Counted from the stretch's first letter, positions 34,001-46,578 are shown. The stretch: DNA of 64,000 nt from Spinacia oleracea (GCF_020520425.1 NC_079490.1:120114715-120178714); one strand, 5' to 3'. Translations and numbers: made by a program. The notes: a model not told the origin generated them from the sequence alone.

Positions 34001-37000
34001 ATGACTGACACAGACAGTTAGCACCACAAATAGCAATCGAGAAGCAAGCTCTGCAGAAACACATGATTCCAAGAACAATGAATGAACCATTGTGCGGAGC
34101 TCAGCCACAGCAAGGTTTTTGGATGATGGGCCTGCTTCAGAACTGTATCTTGATCTTCGATTTTCTTCAGGAGAAGACTCGAATGGAAATGTTCTGCGTA
34201 GAATTGCTTCAACAGTAGCCACAAATATTTTCATAAGACATGCTTCAGATGGGCTTCCTCGTGGGAGGTACTCCAGTACTTTAAGGAGAGGTATGTACAA
34301 GTTCCATGATAAAAGGGGAGGCTGCAATGGAGTAGCAACTATTATTTCAGGTAGATCGACGGCTGAAGAACTTAACGGTATCAAACCATAAGCAGCTTCC
34401 CATATGGTACAAATTCTCCATTCCACCTCTGGACCATGGGCACAAAGCATTGATGCAATTCCCTGGGCAGTGGCTTCGATAGTAGCTTCAGCAGCAGGCA
34501 TTTCTATCTGATCAAAAAAAATTGAAGACAAAGTCCCAGTTGAGACAATCAGACGATATCTTCAAGGTAAGACTAGAGTTGTAGTTTATGAAATTTTGGA
34601 AGAAGAACAACCAATTAGCTAATTCTTTTAAAACACAAATGTAGAGAACATTATTTTGTCTCTCCTTCCCCTTCCCTCTCATCCGGGTCATCCTATTATA
34701 AACATGAATACAATACCTGCTTTCTGTAGCATGATATATAACCTCCCAAAGGTTCCTGCTGGACGTCGACACCCTCAACTTGTCTCAATGGTGGAAAAAG
34801 CAATGCAGGTTGAGAAAGTATGCGGAACAATAACGCTGCTGCAGCATCGGCAGCAATACCTTCTCTAATAGACATTGCGATGCCAATAGCTCTCAGAAAA
34901 TGTAGATGCATCCAATTTCTTGGCAACTGCACAAAATTAAGGCATATGTAGATAAGAATTAGCATTGACAGATTTAGAAGGCTCCATATACTCCAAACTA
35001 ACGATCAACAAAATTTTCCAACTGATGACATGTGAACCAGCTAAAGCACTACTGGACACAATGGTTTGGTTTTCCATACGAACCCTCTGTGGCCAACAAA
35101 TTATGTATGATACAAACACAAAGACAGTGACCAACACGGAGGGTAATGACCTGATGCTGGTGCATTACTAACACATGCAAACAACCTACAGCATAATGTG
35201 CTAAATAGGGATTGCAACAGGTTGGATTCAGGGTGAATGAAGGACCTAATTCAATAAACAAAAAATCCACTGATAGAACTTTAATACATCAATACAGGAG
35301 AAAGAGTTCGAGGTCTTCCGAGTTAATCTCAGTAATTGGGATTTTTTTCCCAACCATAAGACATTTCGTAAATAATTGTTGATTTTGTTACGAAACTGTC
35401 ATTAAATGTGGGTCTCAAGTACAATCATATGACATTAACGGATGGGTCACACGTACATCCAGCATTGCATTGTCGTAATACATCAACAACTATGCAATAT
35501 ACAACAAACAACTATACATATACAATCACTCACTTGCAAATAAACAATACTTCCTCCGTTCCGGAAATATTGCAGCATTTTGTTTTTTACACTATTCACA
35601 CTACGACTTCGGCAATTTTTTGTGATTCATACTTAAAAAAATTGTAGTCATGTGGGGTCATGTTAGATCCATACGATACATATTTTCTCAATATCAATTT
35701 GTTAAAATTTTTATTTTTTTGAAATTAAAAAGTCAAAGTAATGTGTTAGAGGAGTAAAAGTCAACCATGGTGCGATATTTATGGAACGGAGGAAGTATTA
35801 CATTTTAGTAATACTAGTACTATATCACACCTATTACTGTACAATCAAGAACTACAAATATACGGACAACGGCTAAGATTATACCACCTATTATTTTCCA
35901 GTAAAATATTTACGAAATTGCCATTTGATTAGAAAGTTTTCTCAATCAGTAAGATTAACTCGGAATTTCTTGAAAAGAAAATATGAGGTGATGCAGCCGA
36001 GATTTAATTCCCAATATTTTATTTTATGTTGGAGACTCGTCTTTTTCTCGTTCCTTTCTGTTCGGTAATGTTTTGTGTCCACTTAGTTTGACGGGCTAGA
36101 CAACTTGAATCAAATACTTCATCATTGATGAAGAACTACAACTACATGCTTATGTTGGCTTAAGAAAAAATAAGATGTCAATATTCCAATATTTTTAAGG
36201 GAACTTCTCATCTTCTAGCATAACATTGGAGACGAGTTACATAGCTATTGTCCTTATAGACGAAGGATGCAGGACCATCTGGATGTTCCGATTACAATTT
36301 TACTACAAAGCAATTGTAATATGTAACTACCCCTTCACGTGATACTTTTAGCTTCTTTAAGAGCTGATTCTCACTTACTATTAAATATTAATACTTTTTT
36401 ATACTTGTCAGGCAAAACTCTAAATATTAAGCCAAATTCATTATAAATATAATTATTTGTTAAATGTCCAGTGCAGAAGTATCATTATGGATAAGCTCAT
36501 AAGCATAATCAATAGTCACCAACAACAAATTTAATGAAACCAGTATGGAGTCTATTGCATCACCAGAATCAAAAGGAAGAGAAGAAAGATCATGTGTAGT
36601 AGTACAATTATATGGAACTTGATCTTACTCTCATCCCAGTTGCATAATCTTCAGCTGCCCGAAGAAGTTCCACAAGTTGTACCGCAGCATCAAGTGCATC
36701 CGGAGCCCATGACGGCGGTGCTTCAAGAAGTCCAAGCAACAATCTCTGAGTGGCACTTGGTGTAGCAATAGCATAATACCTTCCTCCACGAAAAAGAAAG
36801 TAATCAGACAAATATAGAAAGAAAATTGCACTAAATAAGAATCAAGCACTAAATAAGAATCAAACAATGAGTTCATCTGTCAATAATTTACCGGTGAAAT
36901 AATCGTGCATACGGTTCAAGGGCAGGTAAACCAGCAACTAGATGCTCATCCAAAGCTGTTGTTGGGGGAGGAAGCAGAAGGGCAGGCACTGCAACTGCTG

Positions 37001-38023
37001 TTAAACTAGCAGTCTCGTAACGGGTGACTTCCTCGTCACAAACACTTAATATAACGCCAGCACCATTTGCAACAGCCCATCGTGGAGTTGATGGCATTAA
37101 CTGAGGATGCTTCCCATTTCCACGAGAAGAAGCTGAAGGAGGAAAAGGTAGATGAAGTTTACTCTTAAGTTCTCTAAGGAATTTTCTCACAGTTATAGAA
37201 GAGTTACAGACTATAACGGCTCAATTTAAAGCTAAAACCATATCTAACTTGTTTGGAAAAGATTTCTACCTCACTGATATCCAGTTTAAACTTGGTCAGA
37301 ATGGTCACACTTCATTGCATGAATTCCTAACATTAGCTGAGGAGAAACCATGCAACGGACATTACACTTAAATTAACTTTGGCCATTATTTGGCTGATAT
37401 TGACATTCAAATGGGGGAAAATAGAAAATATAATAAGTTTCCTTTTTTTCTCCTTTTCTGAATTGGAAATGGTATCAACTAATCTTCCATCACTTTAAGA
37501 GATTGAGCTATGTGTGTGAGAGGATGATGGGCTTGTGCGTTGGAAGGGAGACAGAGCTTCAACTTGCTTTATTTAACAATATTAATAGGGTCACAAACTA
37601 TACAAAGTCAAAAGGCTATACATGTGTTCAGTGAACAATCACGAGCAGTTAAATAGTCACAATAGAACAAGAAGAAGATGGAAAAAAAATGTGAGATCTT
37701 CAAAGAAATCTCTTTTTCAGAAATCGTGACTTACCACTCATAGGCGGTTTGAGTTCTCCAGCAGCGTACCTTCCCATTACACCACCACACCTATCATTTT
37801 TTGCAAAACATTGTTGGATTACACATACATCCTTACAAATAAAATGGCAGGGCAATCACTTTAAAACACTTCAAACAAACATACCATGATTAATTAACAT
37901 ACGTACAGGTAATGTAATAGAAACAACGCAACAGAACCATCAGGAACAAGTTGAGGTAGCTTGCTATTAATTCAATAATTTCCATCAAATCAACCATCCC
38001 CCCCCCCATCCACCCCCCCCCCC

Positions 38024-38054
<31 letters not shown>

Positions 38055-41000
38055 AAGAGAGAGAGAGAGACTTCTTTGTCAGAGAAGAAACTAATCAAAT
38101 AAACTTGAAATTTAAAGAATTAGATCCAATCACAACCCTGAAAGTAATCCATTTGCTCATCAAATATTTCTGCAGGTAGGTTTTCTGAAATCATAATATC
38201 TATTTCTTTATTCTCTTTTCAATCAGAAACTTTGGTTATTAGAAATTTAGAATTACACATAACAAACTAACAAAGCACAAAGGAGGACAAGATGTCCTCA
38301 TATAGTTACCTAAATAACCACAAAGATAATTAACCCAATTCTTTTCCCCCCTATGGAAAATTTTGGGAAAGCCCCAACCAGGTATAGGCCGTATAGCCCA
38401 CAAAGAAGTAACAAGGTGACTTCTGTTAATAGCCGGAGTTCTTACTATGATTCTAGATATCTATCACTTTTCTATTTTTCAAAAGGTTTTACTTATTCAG
38501 AAGATATTCTGGGAAGAACAGCTACGACTGTACAATATTTTTTTTTTTTTGAGCAATTATATTTTTATAGGTAAAGATGATAAGGTCATAACTCATAGCT
38601 GCCATTAAACTCTGGTATTATAGTTAGTAGTTTGTGACTTTGCTAACTCAATGTCTACATGCATCAAATATAGGCATCCACATCGAAAGCACAAATTCAC
38701 GTGACTGCACATAAATTCTATGACTGAGAAACGGAATCAACTTAATTACATACCATCTAAAGTAATCGCTTTTAATACCAAGAGGTGCTGCGAGCAATAT
38801 GTCAGTGATCCAAGGTGACAGAGGCCTTGAGGGTCTTTTTTCACTTTGCACAGAAGAAGAATGAGATGGCTTGGCACCAGAAGCTTTGCTGCAAGTAGCA
38901 TGATTCATACTGCCGCTGCAATCTTCTGAACTTTGCTTTCGCTCAACTTTGTAGATAGGGCGATTATAGTGAGTTAAAATTCGCAGTATCTCCCCACAAG
39001 CTAGTGCCCACTGCTCTGAATACTCATTCTGCAAAACAGGTGAGGAATATACGTTTTCTTTAACTAAGAGATTACGTTTCCCATTAACAGATGAAAACAA
39101 TTAATACATGCCATAAGTTCTGCACCCCTAAAATTTATGGAACTGAAAAGGTTCCATAGTTAGGTCGCAGGAAGTATTACACAGTTCCACAAAAGAAAAA
39201 CATGCAAGAAAAGCTTATCAAAAAGTATGGCGCACATACCTCGTCATTTGGGCAGAACAAGGAAATGAAAGAGGCAAATGGAGGTTTATCCTTATCATAC
39301 ACTAGCGTGCCATCAATAATAATAGAAATGATAGGAAGAACAACAGCATGCCCATGCTCTGGATGATGGAGGACAAAAGTGGCTGAACATTATTCATAAC
39401 AGTATGTTAATGCCTTTCCCCAATAAAGAATAAGGATTGATCATTTCAAAAACATTTAAATCAACTACAAAGTATCAAAATGGTAAACTTTTACCAAGGA
39501 CATCATCAAATAGACGTTTTTCATGAGATGGGTAACGAATCCGAATCAGCTGGAAAGAAAGAAAAGAAAGTGACAGGCAAAAGAAATAGTTAGCGAGTTC
39601 CGGTGAAAACAAATCTTTTTATTCAATACTGTATAAGAATAAGGGCATTTTACTTCGCAAAGTTGCAGGGAAATACCTCAGCAATGTCTTCTGGGAATTG
39701 TTCTGATATAAATTGTCCAAAATACTCGACGTAAGCTGTGATTTGAGCCTGAAAGAATAAAGAAGGGAAAAGTGGAACAAAAGATCAGACAAACATTTGT
39801 AAGAGCTGAAGAGTCGTAAACAAGAAAGTCGTAAAGGTAGCACACAGAATCAATTTGATAATAAAATAAGAAGTAAAATCACTATTAAGGATATAACTCA
39901 GAAGTTCATCACAATCAAGCAATAGCAACCAAAGCAATTAGGGAGGATGTTTTGTTAACATTAATATAAGGCATGTCAAGGGAGTTTTTCACAAAGGTCC
40001 TTGGAAGGAACTTATATGACAAAGCGTAAAAGAGCATCTCTACCACATGGTTAGCCATCCAGAATAGGTTTAGCCGTGCTAAAAGGCTCACTAGCTGGGA
40101 TTAGAGTTTGACTGTAACTGTGTGCAATGCAGTTCTGAGCAGGAATATTTGCTTCACAATAAATAAGAAGCCTTAAAGCTTGATCGTCATTGTTCAGGGG
40201 AAAAGATAAATATTTTCTAGACACATCTCATATGAGATTGAATTTGTAGTTGGAAGCTGTTATCATAAAGCCGCTGTGTGAACCCTAACTTACAGCCAAT
40301 AACTGTGACGAAGCATATAGTCTAACTATGATGGAAGCAATACCAGTTTTATCTATTAACTCGCAGCTTGGACAGCTTCCACTCGGCTTGACCAACACAG
40401 AAATAGTAAATGCATAATACCTTCCTATTATTTCAATGGGTGAGCCACTCATTTTTCCATTTTTTGTGTAATTCTCTATGCCTTAGTGTACATTTTTCAA
40501 CCTCAACCTAGTCAGCTCCTCCTTTATTGACAAGAACACAATCAATCAACTCTATTGTACATTTGTACCGTTACACAAAGTCCAACTAATTGTCAATCAA
40601 CTACACAGTAGAATTAACATAAAAGTTGGGGAAGATCCGATACAAACTGGACAGGGTTTTGTTCGGCTTTAGTATGTATTTATGGCTAATAGGCCAGTCA
40701 AGTATGTAATACTCCATATTTTTAATATTGATTTAATATATTTCAAGGAAATATATTAAATGTTGTATCTTAAATATCAATATAGTGAACTATTTAATTA
40801 TTGGTTTATCAAGGGCATAAACATTTATGAAGGTTTCACATTTTACCAAGACAAACTATTTTATAACATCAAGGAGAATCATCTAAGTTCATTTCTACCT
40901 ACCCCGTATTTTAGAAAGGAGGAACTAAAGTTTTTAAGGAGGAAAGAAAAGAGTTTTTGGAGTTTGTCTTTCGTTGACCGGACCTTAATAAGGGTTTGTA

Positions 41001-44000
41001 ATTAGTCAATTAATGACCACAAATCAGAAATTAAAATACAAACGCTACCTTCTTTCTTTTATTTTCCTTTTCAAGTCATTTTCTTCTCCTTTTTTCCGTG
41101 CTCTCTTTCTTTTCTTGTTCACGTCATTCTTTTTTTCCTCTTTCTTTTTTCTTTTCTCTGTCTAGTTCTTTTCTCTGTTGGCTGCAGCCCATCTTCCTTC
41201 CCCTTCACCTTCTACTGCTTGCTGCCCATCGTCATAGACCATCTTTTATGTGAGCTTTTCCCCTCATCTTTCTCTCTCCCTTCCGGCATCACCGATACAG
41301 CAACAACAACAAGCACGTATCTGCTGCTGCCAGCTGACTGTTGTTGATGTTGTTTTCCATTGTTAGTATGGTCTTGGGATGTTAAATTCGTACAAAAAAA
41401 TTTAAAAAATATATACACATGTTATGCCCTAATTTTCAGATTATTACTTTTATGATTTTTAAGATTTTTTTATCATCTTTTAATCCCCTTTTCATAATTC
41501 TTCAAATCAACATTGTTATCATGATTCATGAATAGAGATTGACATATGAAAGAGCAGAGAAAATTTTGGATTTAGAGAAACAAAAATGGTACTTATGTGA
41601 AGAAAGAGAATCTTTGACCAAGGGTATTCATCAATTTATTTAAAACGAAAACACTCGTGTAGGTTCTATTAGATTCTTTGCCATGAGTAGTTTCAAAATA
41701 TTTAACTGAAAATTTAATAATATGTACTCGAAGATATTAGTGTTTAAATATGTGCAATGGAAGAACTGTTTAAATTTGATCGTCCGAAGCTAAAAATCAG
41801 ATTCTACTTGGTTGGAAATAATGGCTTAAACTCTTAAAGGCTTCTAATGACTCCCTTAAATGGATTTTAAAATCTAAGCATTGATAGTTTGTTATTATGA
41901 AGCATGATAAATCTCTAAAATCAGATTATTAGTAAGTTATCAAATTTTGTTTTTAGAGACTAATGCTATTTTATGTAGTTATGTTACGAATGGGCCACAA
42001 ATGCGATACAAATATACAAACGGAGGAGAGGAATTCGAAATTATGACCTATCGCCTTGATCTTAACCACTAGGCCAAGGCAGCATTGGTTATGTAGTTAA
42101 CATTCTAATTGTAGCATTGTACTATTTTAATGGAGTAGGTTCTAAGTTCATAGAAAGTTGATTCTAATTGTACTTTTAAGAGGAATTTTCGGTTCAAGAG
42201 GTGCGTACTAGTACTAAGAAGTATTATGGGTGATCCACATACACTAATACTGTTTTTCTTTTCCTCCTTTATCATTTTATATTCATCTCCTCTCTACTCC
42301 CTTAAAGCATTATGATACCCACTTTCTATCACCTCAATTACAAAACAATAAACAATACCATTTACCTGATTTTTTTGTATTCGATTATAATTAATAAAAC
42401 CCCACCGCCAACTAAGGATAATAATTCAATCCGATCCGAGTCCGACCCGATCCGAAGGAAAAAGTTCGATTCGAATCTGAAAATAGAAAATCCGAATCCG
42501 AGTCCGAACGGGAGCTGGATCGAATTCGGATCCTACTCAGGGTCCGACAGACCCGACCTAAGTCCAAGTCCGACACGTTATAAAAAAAATGCTGCGTTTT
42601 TTTGGGCTTGTGGTACATACGTGGGATACATATAACTATCAAACCCTTATTTTCACACTCGTTCCACGTCGTTACTCCTTCCACTCTTCTCCTTTTTCTC
42701 TCTCCTCTACCACATATATTCCTCTCTCCCCTAAAGATCTAATGCGTACTTGCATAGTACATTTCCTCTTAATTTCTTATAAGGATTTACATATCCTTCT
42801 CTTTATACCTTCCATGCTTAAACATGGAGTCGTAATTTTCATCAATTTCTGGGTTCAATGCGAAGATACTTCAATCAAATGTAAATACGGATTTATGAAC
42901 TGATGTGTATTTGTAATTAAATTTTGAATGTGAATATGAATTTGTACAGACTAAGTAATGAAATGATTTTGTTGAGTTGCTGGTATAATCCTATAAATTT
43001 TTGTATGGAAGGACATAAAACAGGTAATTGTTTTTCTTATTAACCAGATCCGGATGTGGAGCAGAGGTCCGACCAACCGAGTGGATTGGATTTGGATGTA
43101 GGGGTTTCGGACTCGGATCCGGATTGGGGGTGAATTTGTGATCTGATTACTAAACTGGTCGGATTCGGAGTTTGTATAGTCCGACCCCAATCCGATCCAT
43201 TGTTATTCCTATCGTCTAACGCTCTTCTAAAACTATGTGCCCAAGAGAAATGAGAAGTTTCTTGTGAGATGAAGTAATATTTTTGGAGCATGATTGAAAT
43301 TAGTCATGTCTAGGAATAAGACTAACGATGAGCCGAGGACAATTGCATGCGTTAGGTGCGTATGTTCTATGTCAGAGATGCCTTTATGCCTTTATTTTAG
43401 TATCATGATTAGAATTGGTTGATGGCTTTGATGTAATTGAATATCAACTTATTCACGTTTTCAAAAGTTAGTGAAGTTGTAGAGTTTTAGAAGACTTTTC
43501 AAAGTCTCTAATAAGGTTTAAATGCTTAAAGAATGTGTCTTAAATTGATGGCTCGCTCTTCTAAGCGAGATAAATAAAATTTTACATTATCTTATGGTAG
43601 TGCAACTTTTTTTTCCAATGCCAAAACAAACAAAAAACATTAAAGCACTGAAGTGAAAGAAAATGGCTTGTAAACTAAGGGGAAGTTCCCTATTTGAGTA
43701 TTGAACATGGGTAAAGAAACAATCTTTGAATTAGTTACCTACACTCACTACAATGCACCTTCTAAATTACTTAAACTTCTCGAGTAAGGTTAGTCAATTG
43801 CTAATTCTCAAGGTTACTTTGCTAATGAATCATCTACAACGCTTTAGTATTCTAGTTTATTTCATTAAAGAGCCGTGAAGGACACTTTAATGATCAAGGT
43901 CCAATAAACTATACAATATCAATTCTAATTCACTTATCAAGTTATCAAGCCTATAGTCGACTACTCTACTTGTACAATTTCAAGTTGCTTCATAGTCAGG

Positions 44001-45084
44001 GGCGGATCCATATTGCACTTTGGGTAGACAAATGTCTACCCTTCCCAAAAAAAAAAAACAAATAAATGTGCTGAAAAATACAACAGCATTAATTATATAA
44101 GTAATATTTAACCCATAAAAGATACACATCTGTATTTGCATCTCAGTGGTTCTAAGTACTTGGTATTTTTCAACAGATTGCGGGTTCTATCCATATCAAC
44201 AACATTTTTCTTCTTTTTATTTTATATACAATATGAATATATGATGTCCTTTACTTGTATCATTTTATGCGCATACTCTATGTAATATACATGTAATTTA
44301 TTTTATTTTATACGTAGTATGTAAACTATAGAGTATGTACGCTATGTAATATCATGTGAAAAATGTCTACCCTATTTTAAGATCCTGGATACGCCATTGT
44401 TCATAGTATAGTTATAGTTATAGTTATATCACGTTTAGGTACTCAAGGTAATCTTGAAATTTGTTGTGTGTCTATGATGGTCCAATATCAATCCATGATT
44501 TCCACTTAGGTGAACATGCATTGAAATAGATTAATTGAAGCGTAGTTTTATTTTTTATAACAAACTAAATTTAAGTTTTAATATGTTCAAAAATCATTTG
44601 ATTAATTTCTTTAATGCGAGTTCGGTTTTAAGAAGGAGCCTTAAAGGGGTTTCCAAGTTTTACTAACAGGCCTAGCCTCCCTAAGTATTAAATAATCTAC
44701 TCCAAGCTTGACCGGTCAAACCATTTGAATGTGAAGTTTCATCATAGGCACCAAGCCACCAAGTATCCATGTTAACAAGCCCACGCCATTACACCAACAG
44801 GAAATACATAATCTAGTACAAATGACATGAATTTCATGATCGGCACCAAGCTACCAAGTATCCATGTTAACAAGCCCACACCATTACAACAACAGGAAAT
44901 ACCAATCTCGTACCGAAATGACATGAAATTTGAAGGCAGTGTAAAGCAATAGAATAAAACATGGAGCAAGTGACACTACCTTCCGTTGTTGTGTTTCTTG
45001 AGGCGGCGGCCAAAACAATGAGGAGAACTGAAGGCCATCAATCCACCTTTCCGATGGACGTGTCATATAATCTACGGTCCCCAT
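31074..45084 (-). CDS. GI: GIGANTEA, 14 coding exons, 1176 residues
   Basis: GI is a large plant-specific nuclear and cytosolic protein of the circadian clock. It stabilises ZEITLUPE, acts with FKF1 to induce CONSTANS, and links day length to flowering. Exons in transcript order: 45084-44980, 39748-39677, 39549-39495, 39382-39240, 39028-38754, 37790-37735, 37132-36892, 36779-36629, 34926-34717, 34507-32966, 32601-32533, 32294-32076, 31665-31573, 31373-31074. All introns are GT-AG, all phases agree, and the 3531 coding bases contain no stop. Recognised stretches include SERWIDGLQFSSLFWPPPQ (exon 1), YSEQWALACGEILRILTHYN (exon 5), PAAEATIEATAQGIASMLC (exon 10) and AHVRALSTSVLRDI (exon 14). A basic cluster at residues 642-656 may be a nuclear signal. 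Length fits the family (about 1170). The ATG at 45084 has a purine at -3 and G at +4; the next ATG (45066) has a weaker context. It looks fully functional. Confidence 0.98.
35548..35797. mobile_element. Stowaway-like MITE in GI intron 8
   Basis: The termini TA-CTTCCTCCGTTCCGGAAATA and inverted ATTTATGGAACGGAGGAAG-TA enclose 250 bp with a TA duplication. It lies inside the 1702-bp intron 34927-36628. Confidence 0.85.
37998..38070 (-). repeat. Poly-C / (CA)n / (GA)n compound microsatellite in GI intron 5
   Basis: There are ten C (37998-38007), five other bases, 28 C (38013-38040), then about seven AC and seven AG units. In the GI transcript it reads CT repeats, GT repeats, then a long G run. 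It lies inside the intron 37791-38753. The exact homopolymer length may be uncertain in any assembly. Confidence 0.95.
41990..42083 (-). mobile_element. tRNA-derived SINE fragment
   Basis: On the minus strand GCCTTGGCCTAGTGGTT (42080-42064) matches a pol III A box. About 30 bases on, TTCGAATTCC (42039-42030) matches a B box. This spacing and wording are typical of plant SINE heads. The tail border is not clear. Confidence 0.55.
42414..43212. mobile_element. Possible TIR element with TCCGA-rich ends
   Basis: The left end (42414-42590) is rich in TCCGA/ATCCG motifs. The right end (43040-43212) carries them in inverted form (CGGAT/TCGGA). The outermost parts, GGATAATAATTCAATCCGA and the inverse of TCCGATCCATTGTTATTCC, resemble each other imperfectly. 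No target duplication was found, so the class is unknown. Confidence 0.35.
43997..44399. mobile_element. hAT-like MITE in GI intron 1 with 8-bp target duplication
   Basis: The element starts CAGGGGCGGATCCA and ends TGGATACGCCATTG, imperfect inverted repeats. Directly flanking it are identical copies of TTCATAGT (43989-43996 and 44400-44407); 8 bp is the hAT target size. Inside, near 44138-44192, GCATCTCAGTGG and GCGGGTTCTATCC look like pol III A and B boxes. Confidence 0.85.
44740..44932. repeat. 96-bp direct tandem duplication in GI intron 1
   Basis: Two copies contain AAGTATCCATGTTAACAAGC and, about 60 bases on, AATGACATGAA. They differ by several substitutions. They lie within 250 bp of the exon 1 donor (44979). 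Confidence 0.85.
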
Positions 45085-45093
45085 TTCTCTTAT

Positions 45094-45860
45094 TCTGTGG
45101 AAAATAATGTTATAGTTTCAACCCAACTACAAACTTCAATCCGACGCCCGCTACCAATCAAGGATTAGAATCTCATAATTCAGCATCCCGAACCGAGCAT
45201 CGAACAATCGAACAATGAAGTCAGCCTTCCCAATTAATCAGTTCTTCATAAATTAAATAATCAATACTTACAGTTGGGGCTACTTCTTCCAGATTACTAT
45301 TCAAACGAGGTACTATTAAACCCTCTCCACCAATAATTATTCACAATAGTACCCCTATAGCTTCAAATATCTCTGATTTCTTCGATTTTCAATCAAATCT
45401 CTGTAATAAAGGTTTATTTCCTATATTTTTACAAACCACACCCAAAAATTCTGCATAAAATCAAGAAAAAAAATTAGAAACTACTCATCAAATTCGAAAA
45501 AATGAACAAATCGAAATTAATCAATAAAATGAAAGTAATTGATTTGTATTTACAACAATTGACAGTAAAATAACAGCAAATTAAAAAACAATGAAGAAAT
45601 TAGACAGCAAATATCTAACTGAAATATTGGAAATAAAACTGAAGATGAAAATACAGATGAAATTACCTGTTCAAGATGAAAAAAAGTATCTGAAGCAGAA
45701 GATTTAGATTCTTGATTTATTTATTTTCGGAAACGAGAATTGAAGGAGTGGGGGTTTTTTGTGTGAAGATTTTGGGATTTGGAGAGAAAGAAAGAAAGAA
45801 AGAGGAGAGAGAGAAGAAGGGGGGAGTAAGAAGAGGAGATCTTTTTCGGGTCTGTGCGCT
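45094..45860 (-). other. GI 5' UTR with a UTR intron
   Basis: An acceptor (TTTCCACAG, ending at 45095) stands ten bases before the GI start codon. A donor (TTGAACAG then GTAATTTC) ends an upstream exon at 45667, giving a 572-bp intron (45666-45095). The upstream exon is pyrimidine-rich (CT runs at 45770-45835 on the minus strand), as in many plant 5' UTRs. The cap site was not fixed. Confidence 0.6.
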
Positions 45861-45872
45861 ACTTGTGTTGCG

Positions 45873-45891
45873 TACGTGGCGATGATATTTT
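45873..45891 (-). promoter_or_regulatory. Evening-element-like and ABRE/G-box-like sites near the GI 5' end
   Basis: On the minus strand AAAATATCA (45891-45883) differs from the evening element AAAATATCT only in the last base. On the plus strand TACGTGGC (45873-45880) contains the ABRE/G-box-like ACGTGGC. GI promoters are known to be evening-phased. Position relative to the cap site is unknown. Confidence 0.35.
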
Positions 45892-46061
45892 CCTCTCACC
45901 TTAGAGGCCCAGCATGCCGCTTCATGTTAGATTCGTTCCCATCACCATCTTTCATACATGTACGTTGTATTTGTCATACATACATCCAATTTACTGCTGA
46001 GTAATAAACACTCCAGAATTTGTTGTTTAGAATTACGGAGTATTTTTTAAGTTAACGATAT

Positions 46062-46310
46062 TACTCCCTCCGTCTCATTTTGTTCTATTAAATTTATTGG
46101 GTCATTTAATTTCTCACACTTTTTCACTGACACATTAAATTTTTCTCAATTCTCAATATCCGAATTTTTATAAAAGTGAAAACATTATAAATAAACGTAA
46201 TTTATCTTGTTTAAATAAAAAAAAATTGAGGAATCTCAATGCAAATTAATTAATCGTTAAAATGACTGAAAAATACCAAACGTAAAGAACAAAAAGAGAC
46301 GGAGGGAATA
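46062..46310. mobile_element. Stowaway-like MITE upstream of GI
   Basis: TA-CTCCCTCCGTCTCATTTTG and inverted AAAAAGAGACGGAGGGAA-TA enclose 249 bp. It lies about 200 bp beyond the putative GI 5' UTR. Confidence 0.85.
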
Positions 46311-46316
46311 CCATCT

Positions 46317-46578
46317 TACTCCCTCTGTTTCTAAGTTTTTTTCCATTTTTCTTTGGCACACATGCCAATGCATATATTAAATCGTTAATATCTCTAGCAG
46401 CGTGTTATTAAAAATTTTAAAATTTTCATATTGTTAAAAAACTCATTGAGACGAATCAAACAAGATCACACGTGACTATGATTTTTCTTATATATTGAAC
46501 GTAATTCATAAGATTCTCTTCCATTGTGAATAGTGTCGAAATTCTAAATGGGAAAAACATTTAGATTCAGAGGGGGTA
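46317..46578. mobile_element. Second Stowaway-like MITE upstream of GI
   Basis: TA-CTCCCTCTGTTTCTAAG and inverted TTAGATTCAGAGGGGG-TA enclose about 262 bp, six bases from the previous MITE. The ends are more diverged. Confidence 0.7.

Larger units (their letters stand above)
39749..44979 (-). other. GI intron 1, 5.2 kb, expanded by repeats
   Basis: The intron runs from the donor GTAGTG (44979) to an acceptor CAG (39751-39749). It holds a polypyrimidine-rich stretch (41050-41200), a SINE fragment, a TIR-like element, a hAT-like MITE and a 96-bp duplication, each listed separately. At 40706 the phrase TGTAATACTCCATATTTTTA resembles the start of the gypsy LTR at 51653, but no complete LTR is visible. 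Small open frames here are not supported as genes. Confidence 0.85.

Noticed and set aside
33220..34391. Plus-strand open frames opposite GI exon 10
   Set aside because: They are antisense shadows of the long GI coding exon.
37998..38040. C-rich tract as telomeric repeat
   Set aside because: Plant telomeres read CCCTAAA. This is a plain homopolymer beside dinucleotide repeats.
42312..42903. Plus-strand frames of about 105 codons in GI intron 1
   Set aside because: They run through the repeated TCCGA motifs and AT-rich DNA, have no recognised domain, and lie inside an intron.
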